64,000 nt of DNA from Oscillospiraceae bacterium (lineage in GTDB: Bacteria; Bacillota; Clostridia; Oscillospirales; Ruminococcaceae). A model generated the notes under the pieces. That model saw only the letters and a program-made list of their open reading frames with translations, made no database searches and was not told where the DNA came from. The translations under genes and the position numbers were made by a program. The DNA lies in the NCBI GenBank assembly GCA_017473015.1, contig JAFUNP010000025.1, forward strand, positions 1 through 64,000, given 5' to 3'. Of the stretch, positions 1 to 8,064 are shown in pieces; the stretch's first letter is position 1; each line of letters begins with the position of its first letter.

Positions 1-149
1 GACAGTCAAACAAATGAGGATTTATATAATAGTAAGGGCGCACTTATATACACCTTTTGGGGTATCGTGCGGTGTGGGTTATACATACACCAAAGCCTCC
101 CTTGTGTAAAGGGAGGTGGCACGGTGCAAGCCGTGACGGAGGGATTGTA

Positions 150-518
150 ATGCAGTATAAACATAATAAGCAGTTGGTCCCTTTGGCAAAGCAGCTGCGA
201 AAAGGAATGACCAAGGAGGAGCGACATCTTTGGTATGACTTTTTGCGTACCTATCCTGTCCGTTTTTCCAGGCAAAAAGTGATTGGAAAATACATTGCTG
301 ATTTTTACAGTGCGGAAGCCAGACTGGTGATTGAACTGGATGGTTCTCAGCATTACGAGAACATGAATATCGAGAAAGATGCACAGCGAACGGCTTTCTT
401 GGAGAGCTATGGTTTGATAGTCGTTCGTATCCCTAACAATGAAGTCAACAGGAACTTCCGTGGAGTTTGTGAGTATATCGATGCTGTGGTAAAGCAATCC
501 CTCAGTCAGCTTCGCTGA
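150..518 (+). CDS. DUF559 domain protein, Vsr-like endonuclease fold (predicted)
   Basis: A 122-residue protein of the DUF559 family, which is related to the very-short-patch-repair endonucleases and other PD-(D/E)XK nucleases. Visible features: an N-terminal basic segment with LRKGMTKEERHLWYDFLR, then RFSRQKVIGKYIADFY, the core LVIELDGSQHYE (acidic E-x-D pair plus QHY), and the C-terminal strand VVRIPNNEV. The ATG at 150 is preferred to an in-frame upstream extension because residues before it translate the repeat arm. The stop codon and the last residues (QSLSQLR) lie inside the right repeat arm, so the gene and the repeat are fused. Nuclease activity is predicted from the family, not shown. 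A role in moving the surrounding repeat is a hypothesis. Confidence 0.8.
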   Translation: MQYKHNKQLVPLAKQLRKGMTKEERHLWYDFLRTYPVRFSRQKVIGKYIADFYSAEARLVIELDGSQHYENMNIEKDAQRTAFLESYGLIVVRIPNNEVNRNFRGVCEYIDAVVKQSLSQLR

Positions 519-568
519 CAGCTCCCTTTACACAAGGGAGCCTTTCCGAATACGGTACACATTACAGA

Positions 569-606
569 AAACCGACCTGTGATTACAATCACAGGTCGGT
601 TTAACT
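569..606. terminator. Hairpin of the composite repeat, possible bidirectional terminator
   Basis: A near-perfect 15-base stem (AAACCGACCTGTGATT against its complement) separates the DUF559 gene from the convergent DUF4230 gene. On the minus strand it is followed by TTTTCTGT, which suits termination of minus-strand transcripts. Confidence 0.55.
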
Positions 607-645
607 GTTTTACGAACACTGCCGTAATACGCTGTGGTTTTATTA

Positions 646-1389
646 TCATACGGCCTGTTCGGCTGGTTCCATCATATTTATTTCTATTTTGCGGCCATCC
701 ACTGCATCTTTCAGAAAATTTATTATCAGCAGGGCGGCATTCATATCCGCCTGTTTCAGCAGTTCGGTCACATCGCCTTTTTTCTGCACATCCTTTTCTG
801 CCAGTATAAGGGCTTTGGTCACATCTTCGTTACGGCCTGGGTTCAGCAGGGCTATTCTTTCATCATAAAACTTTATGCTTTCCGGCAGCACTGTGGTCTG
901 GAGTATGGTTGCCTTTGGCAGAGTGATATTCACTGTGGTGTCGGCACAGTCCACCACCGCCTGGGACAGGTCCACACCGGCACGGATTCTGGCGGTGTAG
1001 GTCATCATAAAGCCTTTTTGTGTCAGCAATGGGATTTTGCCGTCAGACACACGAATCATACCGGAATAGGTCAGCATCTGGGTGGTCAGTTCGCTGATGC
1101 TTTCCAGCTTGCCTGTGATGAAAAATTCATCAATTGTTTCACCGTTTATAAGCCGTGCAATTTCGGCTTTCATTTTCTTTACCTGCCCGAGGCTGAAAAA
1201 TGTGCACAGCAGGCACAAAGCCGAAACAGTCAGGGCTATCAGCGGCAGAGTACCAGATGACCTGATGGCTGCAAACAGCGCAATTGCACTGACTGCCGCT
1301 GCCAGAAGCCCCAGTCTTTTTACTGTTTTGATTTTGTTGCGTGTCCGGGTTGCGTGCTTTCTTTTTTCTGTGTTGAGATGTAAATTCAT
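646..1389 (-). CDS. DUF4230 domain membrane protein
   Basis: A 247-residue protein with a basic N-terminus, two adjacent hydrophobic segments at roughly residues 25-65 and a soluble C-terminal domain. The C-terminal part (SIKFYDERIALLNPGRNEDVTKAL, then a charged helix) matches the DUF4230 family, whose function is unknown; members are anchored proteins with the domain outside the membrane. The ATG at 1389 is chosen because AGGTGA stands five bases upstream; a GTG three codons earlier overlaps that ribosome binding site. It is a single gene, convergent with the DUF559 element and divergent from the methyltransferase remnant. Confidence 0.75.
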   Translation of the reverse strand: MNLHLNTEKRKHATRTRNKIKTVKRLGLLAAAVSAIALFAAIRSSGTLPLIALTVSALCLLCTFFSLGQVKKMKAEIARLINGETIDEFFITGKLESISELTTQMLTYSGMIRVSDGKIPLLTQKGFMMTYTARIRAGVDLSQAVVDCADTTVNITLPKATILQTTVLPESIKFYDERIALLNPGRNEDVTKALILAEKDVQKKGDVTELLKQADMNAALLIINFLKDAVDGRKIEINMMEPAEQAV

Positions 1390-1630
1390 AAAAGTCACCT
1401 GCAGAAAATGTAAAATATTGGCTTTTCTTTTATTTTATCATAATACTGCTGTATGTACAAAGGGTGAAATTGTCAATATTTAAGTTTTTCGCCACATTTG
1501 GGACAAATTATCTAAATTCTTATTGTTTTATTTTCACATATCAGTTCATAGCTTCAAATAAACAAGTCATAAACTGTGGAAATGTAAAATCATATATGTT
1601 AAAATGATAAAAAATAATGCAGGTGATTTT

Positions 1631-1832
1631 ATGGATTCAACCAACAAGACACTGTATATTCCGCTGTACGGCAAAGCGCTGGTTTCACGCAAAGGAATGG
1701 GATATGGTGCCGGAAGAGCTGATAAACCAGCTGGACGGCAGCGAAAAAGCAATTTTCCGCAGGCTGTACGCCGGTAATTTTGCCAGAAAGATATACAGAA
1801 TGTATGAATATATAATTGTGCCGGAAAAATAG
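1631..1832 (+). pseudogene. Internally deleted class I SAM methyltransferase (LCMT-like)
   Basis: An intact start (AGGTGA, then ATG at 1631) opens a frame reading MDSTNKTLYIPLYGKALVSRKG, the typical N-terminus of clostridial leucine-carboxyl-methyltransferase-like SAM methyltransferases. After about 22 codons the homology jumps: in another frame, from about 1697, the sequence reads WDMVPEELINQLDGSEKAIF and RLYAGNFARKIYRMYEY, resembling the C-terminus of the same family. The middle, including the SAM-binding region (some 200 residues), is missing. A strong terminator follows. The family assignment is from recognition of the two ends and is moderately sure. Confidence 0.55.
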
Positions 1833-1842
1833 CAAATAAAAA

Positions 1843-1867
1843 GACAGGGACTGCCCTGTCTTTTTTT
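1843..1867 (+). terminator. Rho-independent terminator
   Basis: GACAGGGA CT... stem (GACAGGG paired with CCCTGTC) followed by seven T, directly after the methyltransferase remnant. Confidence 0.85.
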
Positions 1868-2146
1868 GTTATCTGATTATACTGCGGAATGGTCAAGACC
1901 GTTCCCTACATTCAACTTTAGAACCAGCGTATTTCGCGTAGGGGCGGATTCATGAATCGCCCGTTTTATTGCTGCCTGCGACAGCAAAGATCCTTCGACG
2001 CGCTTCGCTTGCTCAGGATGACATGGTGGTAGTCAGTGCGCAATACACACATGTAGGGGACGGGTTACCCGTCCCGTCACAATAAATGCATGGTGGGATT
2101 AATGAATCTCCCGGAACAAGTAGTACAGCTATTCTGCACTTATGTT
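1868..2146. repeat. Gene-free patch with two REP-like hairpins and a palindromic repeat
   Basis: No gene is seen. GTAG followed by a hairpin occurs at 1938-1962 (GGGCGGATT...AATCGCCC) and at 2053-2075 (GGGACGGG...CCCGTCCC). Between them, at about 1986-2022, is a member of the AAAGAT(T)CCT...GCTC(A/G)GGATGAC type repeat seen again at 10973, 15533 and 58690. These belong to the same intergenic families found at six other places in the window. Confidence 0.65.
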
Positions 2147-3565
2147 TTAAAGCTCCCTGATGTCAGAATCCTCATCGGTCAGTTCCTCATCCGGTGATAT
2201 TCTTTCCCTGGCTTTCATAACAGTGTCAGCGATAAAATCCGTCAGCATTGAGCCTTTTTCGCCCAGACGGTTTACACTTTCGGTTATTTTTACACCCAGT
2301 TTTTCGCCTGCTTCAATGGATTTGATTGTCTGTTGTGCTATTTTTTCGCTGAGCCTGTCTTTCGTTTCACCTATCCTGTTCAATGCATCGTTTATTTTTT
2401 CCGTAACTTCATTTTCCGGCAGGGTAAAGGCTTTTCTGGCTGAGATGGTGATAAATTCACCCAGCACATTTTTCATTATATCCGCTGTCTGTGGGTCAAT
2501 ATTTTTCATTGTATGCATTATTTTATCGCGACTTTTTATGGCCATGGCAGGAAATTCGCTGAAAGTCAGCGCGCCGGCGGATTCGATGATTTCAAAGGTT
2601 GTGTCCACAAACAGCTGACGGTCTTCTTCGGAAAGCACTTCCATCAGGTCATAAACGCTGTCCACTATTCTGTTGCCGCCCGGTTTTACCTCTTCTTCAT
2701 AGATAAAACTGCCGTCCTTAATCTCCCAGGAAAAAAGGTCGTGCTGCATAAGGCCAATCCGCTTGCTTTCCACCACAGTGTAGTTGCCGTGGCAGAAAAT
2801 AAGGCCAATCAGTGATGAATGAGGCAGAGTGATATTGATTTTTCCTGTTATATCAGAAAAATCCTCCCTGGCCATGGCACCTTTTGTCAGGCCGGGACCA
2901 TCATGGTTGAATACGGTGATAATTCTGTCCTGAATTTCTTTATTTACAAAGGATGCAGAATACATTGCCAGGTTGCCGCCTTTTGAATGGCCGCCAACAT
3001 ACAGCCTGCCCTCTGTTCTGGCAGCTACCCATTTAAGATACCGCGCCGCAGACATCTGGCCGGGGATAACGTCCAGAAAGAACATATTGAAATCTTCTTT
3101 CCAGCCGTTTATAGTGCTGTCCGTTCCGCGGTATGCAACATAGATTTCTCCTGTGGGCAGAAAAAATGTCATCGCGGCAAACTGTTTTTCCTTTTCTTCA
3201 TCCACAGAATCTATGTAGTAATTTATCTTTATATCCCTGAAACGGGGGCTGGCGCACAGGGCGTTCAGCAGCTGTCTGTTCTGTTTAGGAAAAATGGTAT
3301 CCTCCACATATTCAGTAAAGCGCTCTGCCCTGTACAGCTGTGCAATGGTGACAGGCTTTTTATCCCCTATGCCCGGCACAACATTGCTCATATTCAGATA
3401 GGTAAGCTGGGAAAGCACAGTGGAGTCAACAACAGAAAATGGTTTTTCCCGGAAAGTGGCCATTTCAGTTTCCACATATTCCACAATTGACACTTTTTTG
3501 CGCTCTGCCCTTGCTTCCAGCTTTTCTTCTTTTGTCAATGGTTTTTTCTTCAGCTGTTCCGGCAT
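2147..3565 (-). CDS. DUF2974 / Mbeg1-like alpha/beta hydrolase
   Basis: A 472-residue protein of the DUF2974 (Mbeg1-like) family, lipase-type alpha/beta hydrolases of unknown substrate. Seen: a charged N-terminus, FRGTDST-like strand (VAYRGTDSTINGWKEDF), the nucleophile elbow GGHSKGGNLA around residue 190 (Ser in GHSKG), and a C-terminal helical region rich in Lys/Glu. No signal peptide or membrane segment is evident. It begins on the base after the rodA stop codon, with its GGAGG inside the last rodA codons, so the two are translated from one transcript. Substrate and link to cell wall synthesis are unknown. Confidence 0.8.
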   Translation of the reverse strand: MPEQLKKKPLTKEEKLEARAERKKVSIVEYVETEMATFREKPFSVVDSTVLSQLTYLNMSNVVPGIGDKKPVTIAQLYRAERFTEYVEDTIFPKQNRQLLNALCASPRFRDIKINYYIDSVDEEKEKQFAAMTFFLPTGEIYVAYRGTDSTINGWKEDFNMFFLDVIPGQMSAARYLKWVAARTEGRLYVGGHSKGGNLAMYSASFVNKEIQDRIITVFNHDGPGLTKGAMAREDFSDITGKINITLPHSSLIGLIFCHGNYTVVESKRIGLMQHDLFSWEIKDGSFIYEEEVKPGGNRIVDSVYDLMEVLSEEDRQLFVDTTFEIIESAGALTFSEFPAMAIKSRDKIMHTMKNIDPQTADIMKNVLGEFITISARKAFTLPENEVTEKINDALNRIGETKDRLSEKIAQQTIKSIEAGEKLGVKITESVNRLGEKGSMLTDFIADTVMKARERISPDEELTDEDSDIREL

Positions 3566-4687
3566 TTACAGACCTCCGTCAAAAAGTGCTTTCGGGTTAT
3601 GGCGCGCCACGCTCAGCACCAATCCTATGGCGCAATAAACTACTATAACACTGGTACCACCGGCTGTGAACAGAGGCAGTGTAACGCCTATAACAGGCAG
3701 CAGTGACAGATTCATACCGATATTGATAACAGTCTGGGCCATCATCATACCGAACACACCTACGCACACCAGGCTGCCGGATACATCGGCACTGCGGCGG
3801 GCGATGGACAGTATTCTTATCCACAGGAACACAATCAGCAGCAATACCAACACTGTGCCCACAAAGCCCATACTTTCAGCTATAAATGAAAAAATAAAGT
3901 CATTGTAAGCCAGCGGTGTGTTGTTGTGATTATCCACCAGGAAGCCTTTGCCCAGAATACGGCCGCTGCCGATGGAAATACGGCCCATATTCTGCTGCCA
4001 CATTACAGAGGCGTACTCGTCCGGTTTGAACAGGGCGAGAATTCTGATTTTCTGATATTCGTCCAGAATATTGCCAAACCACAGCACAGGCAGCGCCACG
4101 ATTACAGCACCCACTGCGGCACCTATCAGCTTTGGACTGATGCCAGCAGCAAAAAACATGCAGGCTATCATTATCAGATAAATCAGCAGTGTACCGTCGT
4201 CTTTCTGTATCAGTACAAACAGTATAGGTATACAGGCGATGCCGATAAGCTTTGCCAGCACCTTTACTTCATTTATATTGTTCTTATATTTTTCAAAGAA
4301 ATATGACAGGGTAAGAATGGTGCTGATTTTCAGCACTTCACTTGGCTGGAAGGACAGGCCGAAAGGCAGTTCTATCCAGGCTTTGTTTGTGGTGCCCTGG
4401 GGGGCAAAACCAATAAACATGCACAGTATCATCAGACCTATAGCCGCCGGCAAGTGCAGTTTATACAGTTCACACAGCTCTTTGTAATCCACAAAAGAAA
4501 TAATAAAGGCCAGCACAATGCCTATAATGCTGGCACCCAGCTGTACCACAACGGGACGCACTGTCTCCATAAGTGACATGTGCTTGAAAATTGAATACAT
4601 GGAAAAAACCGATATTGCGCTGCAGGTGGCACAGATGGCGATAAACACCAGGTCGGTTTCTATAATAATCTGTTTAATTCTGTTCAA
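3566..4687 (-). CDS. rodA: RodA-type SEDS peptidoglycan glycosyltransferase
   Basis: A 373-residue SEDS family membrane protein (FtsW/RodA/SpoVE). It polymerises lipid II into glycan strands in the cytoplasmic membrane. About ten hydrophobic segments are visible, with the family signatures GTTNKAWIELPFGLSFQPSE in the first half and GVTLPLFTAGGTSVI near the C-terminus. RodA is favoured over FtsW by the short N-terminus and the FQPSE motif followed by a TLSYFFEKY loop, but this is not certain. An in-frame ATG lies at 4708, yet AGGAGA falls between it and a TTG at 4687 with a six-base spacing, so TTG is preferred. Co-transcribed with the downstream DUF2974 gene. Confidence 0.87.
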   Translation of the reverse strand: MNRIKQIIIETDLVFIAICATCSAISVFSMYSIFKHMSLMETVRPVVVQLGASIIGIVLAFIISFVDYKELCELYKLHLPAAIGLMILCMFIGFAPQGTTNKAWIELPFGLSFQPSEVLKISTILTLSYFFEKYKNNINEVKVLAKLIGIACIPILFVLIQKDDGTLLIYLIMIACMFFAAGISPKLIGAAVGAVIVALPVLWFGNILDEYQKIRILALFKPDEYASVMWQQNMGRISIGSGRILGKGFLVDNHNNTPLAYNDFIFSFIAESMGFVGTVLVLLLIVFLWIRILSIARRSADVSGSLVCVGVFGMMMAQTVINIGMNLSLLPVIGVTLPLFTAGGTSVIVVYCAIGLVLSVARHNPKALFDGGL

Positions 4688-4847
4688 AATATATCTCCTG
4701 TATGGCAAAAAGCCATTTATTCTCTATAATTTTATTATTAATTATACAGTATACCATAAATTTAATAATAATGTGTTAAATATTACACTTTTATCATTTT
4801 ATTTTTTGTGATATGATATAGAGAGAAATGATAAAGGAGAAAAAGAA

Positions 4848-5279
4848 TTGAAAACCTTTATAACAAATTCCAAAGAAGAAACCGTGGCACTGGCCGAAAA
4901 AGTTGCCGGTCAGCTGAACAACCACGATGTGATATTTTATACAGGCGGTCTGGGTATGGGCAAAACAGCCTTTACACAGGGGCTGTGCAACGGCCTGGGC
5001 ATAACGGCAGATGTGACCAGCCCTACCTTTGCAATAGTAAACCAGTACGACGGCTATCCGCTGAGCCTTTTCCATTTTGATATGTACCGCATAGAAAATG
5101 AAGACCAGCTGTACAACATAGGCTTTGATGATTATCTGGATTATGACGGAGTGCTGGCCATAGAATGGAGCGAAAATATCGCCGACTTTTTCTATGACAA
5201 CAACATAACCATCCACTTTGAAAAGCTGGATGAAACAACCAGAAGAATTACAATAGAAGGGATTGATTGCAATTGGTAA
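4848..5279 (+). CDS. tsaE: tRNA threonylcarbamoyladenosine biosynthesis ATPase TsaE
   Basis: 143 residues, normal length for TsaE, the ATPase that works with TsaB and TsaD to make t6A37 in tRNAs that read ANN codons. Walker A is GGLGMGKTAF (about residues 33-42); SPTFAIVNQY and FDMYRIEN follow, with IEWSENI near the end, all typical. The start is TTG, six bases after AAAGGAG. Its end overlaps tsaB by 13 bases, so translation is probably coupled. tsaD is not in the window. Confidence 0.95.
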   Translation: MKTFITNSKEETVALAEKVAGQLNNHDVIFYTGGLGMGKTAFTQGLCNGLGITADVTSPTFAIVNQYDGYPLSLFHFDMYRIENEDQLYNIGFDDYLDYDGVLAIEWSENIADFFYDNNITIHFEKLDETTRRITIEGIDCNW

Positions 5280-5962
5280 TATTGGGCGTTGACTGCTCAT
5301 CAAAACAGAGCAGTGTGTGCATTATGCGCGACGGAAAAATCATATACACCGCAGTGCAGAATACTAACACCACTCACTCCCGGAATTTTATGCCTATGAT
5401 ACGGGGTGCGCTGACAGTGTGCGGTCTTACCGCCGGTGATGTGGACCTTTATGCATCCACAGTGGGCCCGGGCTCATTCACAGGGCTGCGCATAGGTATA
5501 GCTACAGTGAAAGGTATGGCAAGTGCAGCCAACACACCGTGCATAGGTGTGTCCAGCCTGAAAGCACTGGCAGCCTGCTGTGACCTGGACGGCATAGTGG
5601 TGCCGGCCTTTGACGCACGCAGAAGACAGGTGTATGGCGCTGTAATTGACGGCGACAATATAATATGTGATGATTTCTGCCGGGATGTAAGCCATCTGCG
5701 ACAGTTTATCGAAAACACAGACAGAGATGTATTTTTTGTAGGCGACGGCAAACAACTGTGCTATAATGAATACAAGGAGCTGGAAAATGTAAAGCCAAAC
5801 GGCATCGAAATGCCGTGTATAGCACAAGGCGCATGTATTCTGGCTATGAAAGAGTATGAAACTGCAGGGGCAAAAACTCATTTTGAGCTGTCACCAAGCT
5901 ATCTGAGACTTTCCCAGGCAGAAAGAGAATTAAAAGAAAAAACGGAGGCAAAGAAACAATGA
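5267..5962 (+). CDS. tsaB: tRNA threonylcarbamoyladenosine biosynthesis protein TsaB
   Basis: 231 residues of the ASKHA-fold TsaB family, the inactive paralogue of TsaD that scaffolds the t6A synthase. Seen: LGVDCSSKQSSV near the N-terminus, THSRNFMPMI, and STVGPGSFTGLRIGIATVKG, the family hallmark. The start is TTG at 5267 (a second TTG is two codons on), within the end of tsaE, after AAGGG. Its stop overlaps the rpiB start by four bases (ATGA). The C-terminal PSYLRLSQAERE is also usual. Confidence 0.93.
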   Translation: MQLVILGVDCSSKQSSVCIMRDGKIIYTAVQNTNTTHSRNFMPMIRGALTVCGLTAGDVDLYASTVGPGSFTGLRIGIATVKGMASAANTPCIGVSSLKALAACCDLDGIVVPAFDARRRQVYGAVIDGDNIICDDFCRDVSHLRQFIENTDRDVFFVGDGKQLCYNEYKELENVKPNGIEMPCIAQGACILAMKEYETAGAKTHFELSPSYLRLSQAERELKEKTEAKKQ

Positions 5963-6393
5963 TTGTTTTAGCAGCAGACCACGGCGGTTACACATTAAAA
6001 GAAGAAGTTAAAAAACATCTGGACGCAAAAGGTGTACAGTACATCGACTGCGGATGTTACAACGGCGAAAGCGTTGATTATCCTGATATGGCAAAACAGG
6101 CATGCGAAAAAATTCAGTCAGGCGAAGCAGAAAAAGGCCTGCTGTTCTGCGGTTCAGGCGTAGGCATTTCCATTGCAGCAAACAAGATGAAAGGCATCAG
6201 ATGCTGCTGCTGTTCTGATACATTCAGCGCAAAATACACACGTCTGCACAACGATGCAAATGTTCTGGCCATGGGCGGCCGTATTGTTGGCCCTGGTCTG
6301 GCTATCGAAATGATTGAACTGTTCCTGAACACAGAATTTGAAGGCGGCAGACATTCAAGACGCGTAGAAAAGCTGATGGCTCTGGAAGACTAA
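5959..6393 (+). CDS. rpiB: Ribose-5-phosphate isomerase B (RpiB/LacAB family)
   Basis: 144 residues, normal for RpiB, which interconverts ribose 5-phosphate and ribulose 5-phosphate in the pentose phosphate pathway. Seen: AADHGGYTLKEEVKKHL at the N-terminus, the DYPDMAK motif, GLLFCGSGVGISIAANK (the catalytic Cys loop), and the HNDANVLAMGGR segment. Third gene of the tsaE-tsaB-rpiB run; overlap of four bases with tsaB. A terminator follows. Confidence 0.94.
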   Translation: MIVLAADHGGYTLKEEVKKHLDAKGVQYIDCGCYNGESVDYPDMAKQACEKIQSGEAEKGLLFCGSGVGISIAANKMKGIRCCCCSDTFSAKYTRLHNDANVLAMGGRIVGPGLAIEMIELFLNTEFEGGRHSRRVEKLMALED

Positions 6394-6417
6394 TTCATCG
6401 GTATTCTGATAAAAACA

Positions 6418-6445
6418 CAGGCGGACAGATTGTCCGCCTGTTTTC
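6418..6445 (+). terminator. Terminator after rpiB
   Basis: CAGGCGGACA stem with three-base loop and full complement, followed by TTTTCT. Confidence 0.8.
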
Positions 6446-6459
6446 TGAAAGGGGATATT

Positions 6460-6945
6460 ATGTTATCAGATAATAAACTTATCATCCGCAAAGCTACTGC
6501 ATCAGATATATCCGCGCTGGCAGATATACTGGACTGTGCCACACAGAAGCTGCTGGCCAAGGGTGTACAGCAGTGGGAATACCCGTGGGATAAGACTGTG
6601 ATACAGGGCTATGTGGAGAAAAATGAATTTTACATAGCACTGTGGGACGGTGCGCCCTGCGGCTGCTTTGGTCTGAAAAAATATGTTCCCAACCGGTTTG
6701 TGCCACAGGACACCGATGGCGAATACTGGTATCATCTGGCGGTGCACCCGGAATATGACAAACTGGGCATAGGCTATATGCTGTGCCGGTGGGTGCAGAA
6801 ATACTCCAGACAGACAGGCATCACTATTTATTTTGACTGCTGGGCCGGTAACAAATCACTGCGAAATTATTACAGCTTCAACGGATTTGAACATATAGGC
6901 GACTTTCCCGAAGAAGATTACTTTGTTTCAGCGTTCAGATATTAA
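6460..6945 (+). CDS. GNAT family N-acetyltransferase
   Basis: 161 residues. Starts IIRKATASDISALADIL (GNAT strand 1 and helix 1); the acetyl-CoA loop is in HLAVHPEYDKLGIGYMLCRW, and GNKSLRNYYSFNGFEHIG is the C-terminal GNAT segment. The substrate is unknown; the closest-looking families are small-molecule or antibiotic-type acetyltransferases, and it lacks RimI features despite lying near tsaB. The ATG at 6460 follows AAAGGGG; an upstream in-frame ATG lies inside the rpiB terminator. Confidence 0.85.
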   Translation: MLSDNKLIIRKATASDISALADILDCATQKLLAKGVQQWEYPWDKTVIQGYVEKNEFYIALWDGAPCGCFGLKKYVPNRFVPQDTDGEYWYHLAVHPEYDKLGIGYMLCRWVQKYSRQTGITIYFDCWAGNKSLRNYYSFNGFEHIGDFPEEDYFVSAFRY

Positions 6946-6954
6946 TAAAAATCA

Positions 6955-6983
6955 AACCTCCCTTGTGCAAAGGGAGGTTTTTT
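6955..6983. terminator. Bidirectional terminator built from the repeat-like hairpin
   Basis: AACCTCCCTTGTGCAAAGGGAGGTT then TTTTATT sits between two convergent genes. Its stem is nearly the same as the arm hairpins of the composite repeat (CCTCCCTTGTGTAAAGGGAGG), see the finding. Confidence 0.8.
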
Positions 6984-6984
6984 A

Positions 6985-7467
6985 TTATTTAATATGTTCC
7001 GCTACCCATGCCGGAAATTCAGGGTCATTTGGAGAGAGGGTTGGTTGTAAAAAAACAAAATCTAAATCTGCCAGTTTTGCTAAAAAGGCATTAGCTACTG
7101 TATCTGGTCTGAAAACAGGAAATGTATTGCTGGCACAGCCAAGGTAATAAAGTGAGAATACAGCTGCATTATTTGTACTCCATACAGTTCCGTCATATTT
7201 ATGGGACCCATCAGCCACCGTAGCAAAAACACTATCGTCGTGTATGCACTTTAACTGGCTCAGCATATAGAGTATTGTATACCTTTTCTCATCGATTTTG
7301 CTTTTTGAAAATTTTAAATCCGGAATATTCATTTTAGAATCTGCTGAAAAGAAATTGGCAGAAATTATATCATCCGGTGCTGTCCGTGGTGTAGCAGCAC
7401 AGTAGGCCAGCAGATTTCTCACATTTTCTTCATTAAGGTCCAGCATATCTTCTTTTCTGTATTTCAT
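6985..7467 (-). CDS. Hypothetical protein
   Basis: 160 residues, no family recognised. The protein is soluble, starts MKYRKEDMLDLNEENVRNLL, and has a hydrophobic core segment VFSLYYLGCASN and a C-terminal FPAWVAEHIK. The start at 7467 is preferred (GAGAGAA upstream) to an ORF extension that reaches into the preceding alkyltransferase gene. It lies directly downstream of that gene on the same strand and may share its transcript. No function is proposed. Confidence 0.6.
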   Translation of the reverse strand: MKYRKEDMLDLNEENVRNLLAYCAATPRTAPDDIISANFFSADSKMNIPDLKFSKSKIDEKRYTILYMLSQLKCIHDDSVFATVADGSHKYDGTVWSTNNAAVFSLYYLGCASNTFPVFRPDTVANAFLAKLADLDFVFLQPTLSPNDPEFPAWVAEHIK

Positions 7468-7507
7468 GGCATTCTCTCTTTTCCTGTATTTGTATTTTTG
7501 CGATGGA

Positions 7508-7969
7508 TTATCTGTTCTGATGTTCAAAGGCCAGCAGCCATTCTTTGTTGGCAGGGCCGCCGGCGGAGTAATTGCCCAGGCTGCCGTCAGTTTTTACCAC
7601 ACGGTGGCAAGGCAGTATCAGCACAATGGGGTTACGACGCATGGCAGAGCCCACCGCGCGCACTGCGCCGGGGTTGCCGGTGGCTGTGGCCAGGTCTTTG
7701 TATGTAACTGTAGCACCGAAAGGTACTTTTGCCAGTTCATCGAGAACTTTTTTGTGGTATGGGGGCACATTCACTTTATAGGGCACTGTAAATTCTTTCA
7801 GATTGCCCTCAAAATAATTTACCAGTTCGTTATACACTTTTTTCAGCAGGTCAGTCCGTGGCGTTACTTCCTGTGCAAAGCGGCCGGCATAGGACAGTTC
7901 AACCAGGCAGTCCCCTTCCTGTACTGCTTTCAGCGCGCCCATAGGTGTATTGAATACTGCAAAATCCAT
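7508..7969 (-). CDS. ogt: Methylated-DNA--[protein]-cysteine S-methyltransferase
   Basis: 153 residues. Removes methyl groups from O6-methylguanine in DNA by suicide transfer to a Cys. The active site ILPCHRVVKTDGSLGNY is at about residues 116-132 (Cys about 119), preceded by the helix-turn-helix PFGATVTYKDLATATGN-PGAVRAVGSAMRRNP. Length and architecture are those of Ogt/MGMT. The ATG at 7969 has GGAGG eight bases upstream; an ATG at 7984 would place that site inside the gene. Confidence 0.93.
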   Translation of the reverse strand: MDFAVFNTPMGALKAVQEGDCLVELSYAGRFAQEVTPRTDLLKKVYNELVNYFEGNLKEFTVPYKVNVPPYHKKVLDELAKVPFGATVTYKDLATATGNPGAVRAVGSAMRRNPIVLILPCHRVVKTDGSLGNYSAGGPANKEWLLAFEHQNR

Positions 7970-8035
7970 AATAATTTCCTCCATACCTTTCTATAGCATA
8001 ATTATACAATAATGAAAATTTTTTTCAATAATATA

Positions 8036-8064
8036 TTGACATATATCGTCTGACGATATATAAT
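8036..8064 (+). promoter_or_regulatory. Sigma-A promoter of the padR operon
   Basis: TTGACA at 8036-8041 and TATAAT at 8059-8064 with a 17-base spacer: both boxes match consensus exactly. Confidence 0.9.

Larger units (their letters stand above)
1..620 (+). repeat. Composite repeat element, copy 1, carrying a DUF559 gene
   Basis: Seen: a 5' module at 31-71 (AGTAAGGGCGCACTT then a hairpin closing with GTATCGTGCG), an inverted repeat whose arms lie at about 96-149 and 500-542 (both contain CTCCCTTGTGTAAAGGGAG or its complement), a DUF559 reading frame between the arms, and a 3' module at 569-619 (a 34-base hairpin followed by AACTGTTTTACGAACAC). Copies 2 (about 9796-10040, opposite strand) and 3 (about 12056-12370) share both end modules, so the unit is defined by comparison inside this window. 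The left limit may lie before base 1. The element ends about 25 bases before the stop codon of the convergent DUF4230 gene. Whether it moves as one unit is inference. Confidence 0.7.

Noticed and set aside
57-149. Upstream extension of the DUF559 gene by 31 codons
   Set aside because: The extra residues translate the repeat arm, not the DUF559 domain; ATG 150 begins the conserved part.
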